Part shown: positions 6,901-10,507 of the stretch, piece by piece
Position numbering within the stretch: the stretch's first letter is position 1
Layout of the letters: each line of letters starts with the position of its first letter
Assembly: GCA_041159865.1 (NCBI GenBank)
Contig: JBEAXK010000045.1
Coordinates: forward strand, 1-10,507
Direction of reading: 5' to 3'
DNA: 10,507 nt
DNA from: BJGN01 sp041159865
GTDB taxonomy: Bacteria > Bacteroidota > Bacteroidia > Chitinophagales > Saprospiraceae
The notes under the pieces: model-generated
Database searches by the model: none
Told to the model about the DNA's origin: nothing
The model's input: only the letters and a program-made list of their open reading frames with translations
Made by a program: the position numbers and the translations under genes

Positions 6901-7043
6901 CTAATTTCAGAATTGTGGGTTCTGCAGAAAATATTGGTACATTAACTTCTTTCCGTGGTTTGGATCCTGAGAAACAAGGTGATGATAACAATGTATATCC
7001 TATCAATAAATCTTATTCTATTGCTGTAAACCTAAGTTTCTAA
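3972..7043 (+). CDS. SusC/RagA-family TonB-linked outer-membrane transporter
   Basis: A 1023-aa TonB-dependent transporter that, with its SusD partner, imports glycan oligomers across the outer membrane. The frame is open from a TTG at 3954, but ATG 3972 gives a clean signal peptide (MKIHHFLLGLIILFFPCQ...LLSQ), so it is chosen. Order of parts: signal peptide about 1-23; carboxypeptidase-regulatory-like domain about 24-100 (IKGKVTDANNEELIGVTV, GTVTDENGAYSI); the SusC signature EVVVVGYGTQ at 105-114; plug domain about 120-230 with LLIRGLGTVNNASPLIVVDG and LKDATSASVYGSRAANG; then the 22-strand barrel, ending in the aromatic terminus SYSIAVNLSF. An EF-hand-like loop, DLNGDGRITADD at 844-855, is common in this family. 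There is no N-terminal secretin/STN domain, so sigma/anti-sigma signalling through this receptor is not indicated. The SusD gene begins 9 nt after its stop. Confidence 0.96.
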   Translation: MKIHHFLLGLIILFFPCQSLLSQTLTIKGKVTDANNEELIGVTVNIKGTTLGTVTDENGAYSISGISNSNVLVFSYVGFITQEVLIGTQTTINLILEADVQNLSEVVVVGYGTQKKVNLVGAVSQLNVDEKIVSRALPNVSSALSGLVPGLQAVQSSGMAGNNEASLLIRGLGTVNNASPLIVVDGMPDVDINRLNINDIETISVLKDATSASVYGSRAANGVILITTRSGKGAKKTTLNFTSNNSIIVPTKGIDFMEDYARALHVQQQRTAVNTLQGNQLFKLGTVDEWMAKSMIDPLRFPDTDIWDVILRQGLYSNYNLSASGGNEGTNFFVSLGGKDERGLQINNDYAQYNARFNFDGKIKNNMNTGFRFNGNWSKWRYALSEGFTDPDPGNTAGNDLQYAIAGLVPYDPKTGYYGGVMAYGEDPQAYNPYAPYTLSPSQNNRQEANIQAYYDWSPIKGLKARVDYALNYYNQFSWSAPIPAQAYNFQTETFGSRNYVGANAGISNSTSTGFKTLLNGSLNYNTKIGKNNDFSALFVYNEEYWYARSQGSGRNDRLHPSLTEINAALTDIQSTSGTSSTEGLQSYIGKVNYSAFNKYLFEVNFRVDGSSKFLDSSRFGFFPSMALGWKFTEEKFIQKFTNKFLSNGKIRVSYGSLGNNSGVGRFEQQETLTNLNYVTGTSVQRGFANSKMINRLLTWETSTVFNVGMDLAFSGNRLVVTADYYDRLTTGMNRPSEFSTFLFYAYSPPPRTNIGNLRNRGVELDVSWKDMIGSLQYGFNLNAAINKTNLEKWNQLLLRGNIFIGMPYQFVYSYEDLGIAQSWADVYNATPQGAAPGDLLLKDLNGDGRITADDRKAYPNFQQERPTTTFAFNTFIAFKGFDFTVFLQGAAGRKDYWLNIFNNTNFNNARYAASWEHLYNPWSWDNRNGLWPRLGGSGNNRQSTGFWLDNMSYLRVKNIQIGYTVNSKVLAKMGISNFRIVGSAENIGTLTSFRGLDPEKQGDDNNVYPINKSYSIAVNLSF

Positions 7044-7052
7044 AATCTTCAG

Positions 7053-8915
7053 ATGATGAAAAAACTATCTATTCATTTAAATATTATTACTTTTTTGTTG
7101 TTTACAGTAGTGCTTATTTTGCCTACATCATGCAGGAAAGACCTTCTTGACCAAAAACCTACTGGCGAACTTGCCTCAGAAAATTTCTGGAAAACGGATG
7201 CAGATGCCACAATTGCATTGATGTCGGCTTATGCTGCCACCAGAGCTGTTTTTGACAGAGATTATTATTTTGATGGTCACGGGGATTTTACCAGAGCAAG
7301 AGGAACCAGTGCCACCAGTGGAAATATTTTAAGGGGTGATGCCTATCAAGGTGCTACTTATGCTCCATCGGGTTATGGTTCTAGTTTTGATAAATATTTT
7401 AGTTATCTATATGGTGCTGTTAACAGATGCAACTATGTTATAGAAAATATTACCAATAAAATGTTGCCTAGTGCAACGGGTGCAAAATTAGCAGCGTTGG
7501 AAAGTATCATTGCTGAAGCACGTTTATTAAGAGGAATGACCTATTTTAGACTAATTTCCATGTGGGGGGATGTTCCTTATATAGATAAAATTATATATAG
7601 CAACAGTGAAGTAACTTCTATCGAGCGAACGAATATTAAAGTGGTAAAAGATGCTATTTTAGCAGATTTTGATTACGCAGTTGCCAAACTTCCTGCGAAA
7701 AATGCAGTTTTGGGAAGAGCAGCAAAACCTGCCGCTCTCGCTTTTAGAGGGAAACTTAATCTTTTTTGGGGAAGCTGGAAGAAAAATGGCTGGCCTGAAT
7801 TAGAAGGGTTTAAGCAAGATCAGGCTGAAGCTCAAGCTGCATTTACAGCATCTGCAGCTGATTTTAAATCCGTAATAAATGATTTTGGTTTGACTTTATA
7901 TAAAAATGGTGATCCTGGCCAAATAGATTCTTTAGGAAGAGCGGAAATATTACCTAATTATTTCGAATTGTTTACGCCTAAGGCAAATGGTAATCCAGAG
8001 ATGATAATGGTATTTACCCATTCTGGAACGCCTACAACCCCTTCACAGGGAGAAGAGTTAATGCGTGATTTTTCAGGTCGTACAGTTGAAGGATCACAAG
8101 TGTGGGTACTTCCCTATTTTGAGTTGGCAGACAGATATCAATTGATTACAACGGGTGATTTTGCTCCAAAAATGGTTCCACTCAATCCTACAACGAATTC
8201 TGCTGCCAGAACAACAGTAAACTCTGCGGTTAATCCTAAAACTTATGCAAACAGAGATTACCGTATGAAGTCTACCCTCATGTGGGATTATGAAATGTGT
8301 ATTGGCTTAACTGCATTGAAGTCAACTGGATTTTCACCCTATATCTATAAAACCTGGGCTGCCAATGTTACCATTGGAGGAATAAAATATATTTCCTATA
8401 ATACAGATGGTGCATTATATGGATATGTATTTAGGAAATTTGTCAGAAATTATGAAGGATTAGGAAGAAGTGAAGGAGATTATGCGTTTCCAGTCATGAG
8501 ATTGGCAGATGTATTTCTAATGTATGCGGAAGCCTCAAATGAAGTGAGTGGCCCCCTTCCTGATGCTGTAGCGGGTGTAAATAAAGTACGAGCAAGAGGT
8601 GCATTACCTCCTTTAGTTCCTTCAAAATATGCAAGTAAATCTGCTTTTTTCGATGCTATTGAGCAGGAAAGAATCGTTGAATTGGTTGCAGAAGGTCACC
8701 GTGGGTTTGATTTAAGAAGATGGAGAGCCATTGAAAGAGTTTGGGGCCCTCCAGGTGGTGTTGGTGTCTGGAAAAAGGATACCTGGGGAGCAGATATTAC
8801 CAGGTATTTTTTGAATGCGTCAGATTTGGTTTACCAGCAGGCATACATTTTCAGAATACCCCCCAATGAAAGAGACCGCAATCCAAAGTTAACTCAAAAT
8901 ATTCCCTGGCGATAA
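7053..8915 (+). CDS. SusD/RagB-family glycan-binding outer-membrane lipoprotein
   Basis: A 620-aa surface lipoprotein that caps the SusC barrel and delivers glycan to it. A type II signal peptide ends in LPTSC with lipidated C27, followed by RKD, a partial Bacteroidota lipoprotein-export signal. The N-terminal SusD-like part has the standard DLLDQKPTGELASENFW entry, AEARLLRG at 154-161 and MWGDVPY at 170-176 of the TPR-like helices. The C-terminal SusD_RagB part has RLADVFLMYAEA (483-494), the conserved helix from E537 to W557 including AEGHRGFDLRRW, and the terminal LTQNIPW. Length is somewhat above the 500-600 aa usual for the family. The start is the first of two adjacent ATGs (7053 and 7056); either would work. 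Ligand specificity cannot be inferred. Confidence 0.96.
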   Translation: MMKKLSIHLNIITFLLFTVVLILPTSCRKDLLDQKPTGELASENFWKTDADATIALMSAYAATRAVFDRDYYFDGHGDFTRARGTSATSGNILRGDAYQGATYAPSGYGSSFDKYFSYLYGAVNRCNYVIENITNKMLPSATGAKLAALESIIAEARLLRGMTYFRLISMWGDVPYIDKIIYSNSEVTSIERTNIKVVKDAILADFDYAVAKLPAKNAVLGRAAKPAALAFRGKLNLFWGSWKKNGWPELEGFKQDQAEAQAAFTASAADFKSVINDFGLTLYKNGDPGQIDSLGRAEILPNYFELFTPKANGNPEMIMVFTHSGTPTTPSQGEELMRDFSGRTVEGSQVWVLPYFELADRYQLITTGDFAPKMVPLNPTTNSAARTTVNSAVNPKTYANRDYRMKSTLMWDYEMCIGLTALKSTGFSPYIYKTWAANVTIGGIKYISYNTDGALYGYVFRKFVRNYEGLGRSEGDYAFPVMRLADVFLMYAEASNEVSGPLPDAVAGVNKVRARGALPPLVPSKYASKSAFFDAIEQERIVELVAEGHRGFDLRRWRAIERVWGPPGGVGVWKKDTWGADITRYFLNASDLVYQQAYIFRIPPNERDRNPKLTQNIPWR

Positions 8916-8955
8916 CCTGAATATTTATTATAACAAAGAATTTTAATCGTAAGCC

Positions 8956-9357
8956 ATGACTATATATTTTAAAATAATTTTAGCCGTCTTGTTATTGACT
9001 AGTAGTTTTTTTTCTTGTGAAAAAGATAGTTTTGTAGATGAAGACGGACTTTTAATTACCTTCAGGAGCGAGTGTTTTGTCAGTAATTTTGAGTTATTGG
9101 GTGCTGATTTTGTGACGGTTAGAGCGGCACCTGCAATAATCGATACTGTTGCACAGACGATTGATGTATTGGTTCTTTTTGGAACAGATCTCAAAAATGT
9201 TTATCCACAGTTTACATTGGCAACGGATTGTAAATTAGATCCAAAAATAACAGGTAAAATGGATCTATCAAATTTGGCTGATCCAAAGATTTTTACGGTT
9301 GTTTCAGGAAACAGGTTAGTCCGAAAACCTTATAAACTAAATGTAAAGTATCAGTAA
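8956..9357 (+). CDS. Small outer-membrane lipoprotein with one DUF5018/Ig-like domain
   Basis: A 133-aa protein with a type II signal peptide (IILAVLLLTSSFFSC, lipidated C21) followed by EKD, consistent with surface export. The mature part is a single predicted beta-sandwich of about 100 residues: IDVLVLFGTDLKNVYPQFTL in the middle and a terminal strand pair DPKIFTVVSGNRL...PYKLNVKY. The pattern 'P-hydrophobic... DLSN... FTVxS... Y.L.V' resembles the DUF5018-type modules that PUL lipoproteins carry, usually in several copies or fused to other domains, but here alone. It is 40 nt after the SusD-like gene and 24 nt before the next lipoprotein, in the SusE/SusF-like position. A role as accessory surface glycan-binding protein or spacer subunit is inference from position. 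Family assignment is from memory. Confidence 0.8.
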   Translation: MTIYFKIILAVLLLTSSFFSCEKDSFVDEDGLLITFRSECFVSNFELLGADFVTVRAAPAIIDTVAQTIDVLVLFGTDLKNVYPQFTLATDCKLDPKITGKMDLSNLADPKIFTVVSGNRLVRKPYKLNVKYQ

Positions 9358-9381
9358 ATATCTACACTTAAATCAAAAGCA

Positions 9382-10368
9382 ATGCTATATAGAAATTTAA
9401 ATTTTTTCTTTTTGGTATGGGTTTTGCTGACTTCTTTGACAGCATGCCAGGAAGAAGAATATATCTTACCTGAACCAATATCTCAACTTACGAATGATTG
9501 TCTAAAAAGGACGATCGGTCCAAGTATTGCGAGTTTACCTTTGGAATTTGCTTATGCTATGGCCATACCAAAATCACAAGGTAAGTTAGTATCTGCACAG
9601 GTTGAAGCCTCAATTGCTGGAGGAACAGGCACCTATTTGGAGCACAGGTCTTATTATACCAATTCAGGAGGCGTTGATGTCCCTGTTACGGTTGGATCAC
9701 CTTCTACGGCAGTTGACGCTGGCAAATCATCGAAAGTTACTTTCACTGTTGATACTAACGCGGCAACACTTAGATATTACTATATAGTACCTGATGAAGC
9801 AAAAGGTCAAACGGTTTCCTTTACTTTTTCCGTAAATAGTAGCGATGGAAAGACTGCATCCTACAAAATGGGGCCATATAATATCTCAAAGATGAGTATT
9901 AAAAAGAATCTTACCGTTTCTAATGGCACAAATGCATATATATCAATTGAAGATATGGCGATTTATAATGCCACTTCAGCTGCCGCTATTCCCGATAAAG
10001 TAGATTTGGTTTATCTTTATAGAGCTAGTCCAGTTTCTTTTACCCACGCATTAGTATCTCCAGGAGCCGATGCAGCATATTTACCTGGTGTGACCTTACC
10101 AACAGGATTGAAAAAAAGTACGAAACTCAGAAAAGTTTTTGGACTTCAGGATCGAAATCTTGCTAATCTTCAGTATGGCATTTATGTAGATGATATTGAT
10201 TTGACAAGTGTAGACATGACAGATATGCCTAATTTTGCAATTGGACTTAGAGCGGAAGCTGGCGTTTGGGTGGAAACAGCTGACAAAAAATATAGGGCCT
10301 ATATTTATATCAATTCAGTAAATGCGGCAGGGTCAGCCGTTTTAAGTATGCTGAGATATACTTTATGA
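9382..10368 (+). CDS. Surface lipoprotein, DUF4466-like, last gene of the SusC/SusD operon
   Basis: A 328-aa protein with a type II signal peptide (FFLVWVLLTSLTAC, lipidated C22) followed by QEEEY, a good lipoprotein-export signal for surface display. The mature protein is rich in beta strands, Ser, Thr and Ala. Landmarks are NDCLKRTIGPSI (38-49, with a second Cys at 40), LEFAYAMAIP, a first sandwich ending near MGPYNIS, and a second half with AYISIEDMAIYN, VDLVYLYRASP, FGLQDRNLANLQYGIYVDD and the terminal KYRAYIYINS. The two-part layout resembles DUF4466 proteins of Bacteroidota PULs, whose role is not established. The family name is recalled, not searched. Its place after SusC, SusD and a small lipoprotein, and before a strong terminator, suggests a surface glycan-binding protein. 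No catalytic motif is seen. Confidence 0.85.
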   Translation: MLYRNLNFFFLVWVLLTSLTACQEEEYILPEPISQLTNDCLKRTIGPSIASLPLEFAYAMAIPKSQGKLVSAQVEASIAGGTGTYLEHRSYYTNSGGVDVPVTVGSPSTAVDAGKSSKVTFTVDTNAATLRYYYIVPDEAKGQTVSFTFSVNSSDGKTASYKMGPYNISKMSIKKNLTVSNGTNAYISIEDMAIYNATSAAAIPDKVDLVYLYRASPVSFTHALVSPGADAAYLPGVTLPTGLKKSTKLRKVFGLQDRNLANLQYGIYVDDIDLTSVDMTDMPNFAIGLRAEAGVWVETADKKYRAYIYINSVNAAGSAVLSMLRYTL

Positions 10369-10400
10369 TTTAAGTTTCATACATAGATAATTATCTTTTT

Positions 10401-10436
10401 TCCTGGTTTTAGTTCTATCTAAAACCAGGATTTTTA
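10401..10436 (+). terminator. Strong rho-independent terminator of the SusC/SusD operon
   Basis: A perfect 12-bp stem pairs TCCTGGTTTTAG (10401-10412) with CTAAAACCAGGA (10419-10430), with a 6-nt loop TTCTAT, followed by TTTTTA on the + strand. It starts 33 nt after the last stop codon. On the minus strand the hairpin is followed by A residues, so it is oriented to end + strand transcription only. Confidence 0.9.
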
Positions 10437-10505
10437 TTTATTAAACTTATTTGAAAAGTTGTAATTCCCTGGTTCTAAAATATCAAAATAGTCCAGGATA
10501 TTTTG
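10434..10505 (-). CDS. Possible 3' end of a convergent gene (very tentative)
   Basis: On the minus strand, the frame reading from 10505 down to a TAA at 10436-10434 is open for 23 codons and ends LEPGNYNFSNKFNK. The composition is plausible for a protein C-terminus. It would converge on the terminator tail of the SusC/SusD operon. With so few codons chance is a real possibility, and no terminator serving the minus strand is visible. No family is recognised. Confidence 0.2.
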   Translation of the reverse strand, partial: QNILDYFDILEPGNYNFSNKFNK

Positions 10506-10507
10506 TT

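Overview
The window looks like a polysaccharide utilization locus (PUL) of a free-living member of the Bacteroidota, probably a Sphingobacteriaceae- or Cytophagales-like organism. The basis is an AT-rich sequence, a SusC/RagA plus SusD/RagB pair, lipoproteins with acidic residues just after the lipidated cysteine, weak Shine-Dalgarno sequences, and a near-consensus Bacteroidota-type promoter (TTG-N19-TCGATTTG). All confidently identified genes are on the + strand.

Layout. Positions 1-276 are the 3' end of a gene whose last 91 codons resemble the C-terminal beta-sandwich of PUL-associated FAD-dependent oxidoreductases. Positions 295-3433 hold four tightly packed catabolic genes: a zinc-dependent MDR sugar/polyol dehydrogenase (GTG start), an aldo/keto reductase of the L-fucose/D-threo-aldose dehydrogenase type (ATGA overlap), an amidohydrolase-superfamily aldonolactonase (2-nt gap), and a RhaM-type sugar mutarotase (12-nt gap). 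Positions 3434-3971 form a gene-free spacer of 538 nt. It contains several inverted repeats, a 15-bp direct repeat at its two ends, a 22-bp interrupted palindrome and a candidate promoter. Positions 3972-10368 hold a second transport operon: SusC-like TonB-dependent transporter, SusD-like glycan-binding lipoprotein, a small DUF5018-like lipoprotein, and a 328-aa DUF4466-like lipoprotein. A strong rho-independent terminator follows at 10401-10436.

Working model (inference). The SusC/SusD complex and two accessory surface lipoproteins capture and import an oligosaccharide. After the glycan is hydrolysed elsewhere, a released 6-deoxy or L-series sugar (L-fucose is the best guess; L-galactose and L-rhamnose are alternatives) is anomerised by the mutarotase, oxidised at C1 to the lactone by the aldo/keto reductase, and opened to the aldonate by the lactonase. 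The zinc dehydrogenase would act on the acid, on a later keto-deoxy intermediate, or on a related polyol. No glycoside hydrolase, sulfatase, aldonate dehydratase, aldolase or regulator gene is present in the window, so the system must continue outside it.

Nothing here is a clearly unprecedented system. The most unusual parts are the structured spacer between the two operons, the poorly understood accessory lipoproteins, and the non-phosphorylative sugar pathway without a visible dehydratase but with an MDR dehydrogenase.
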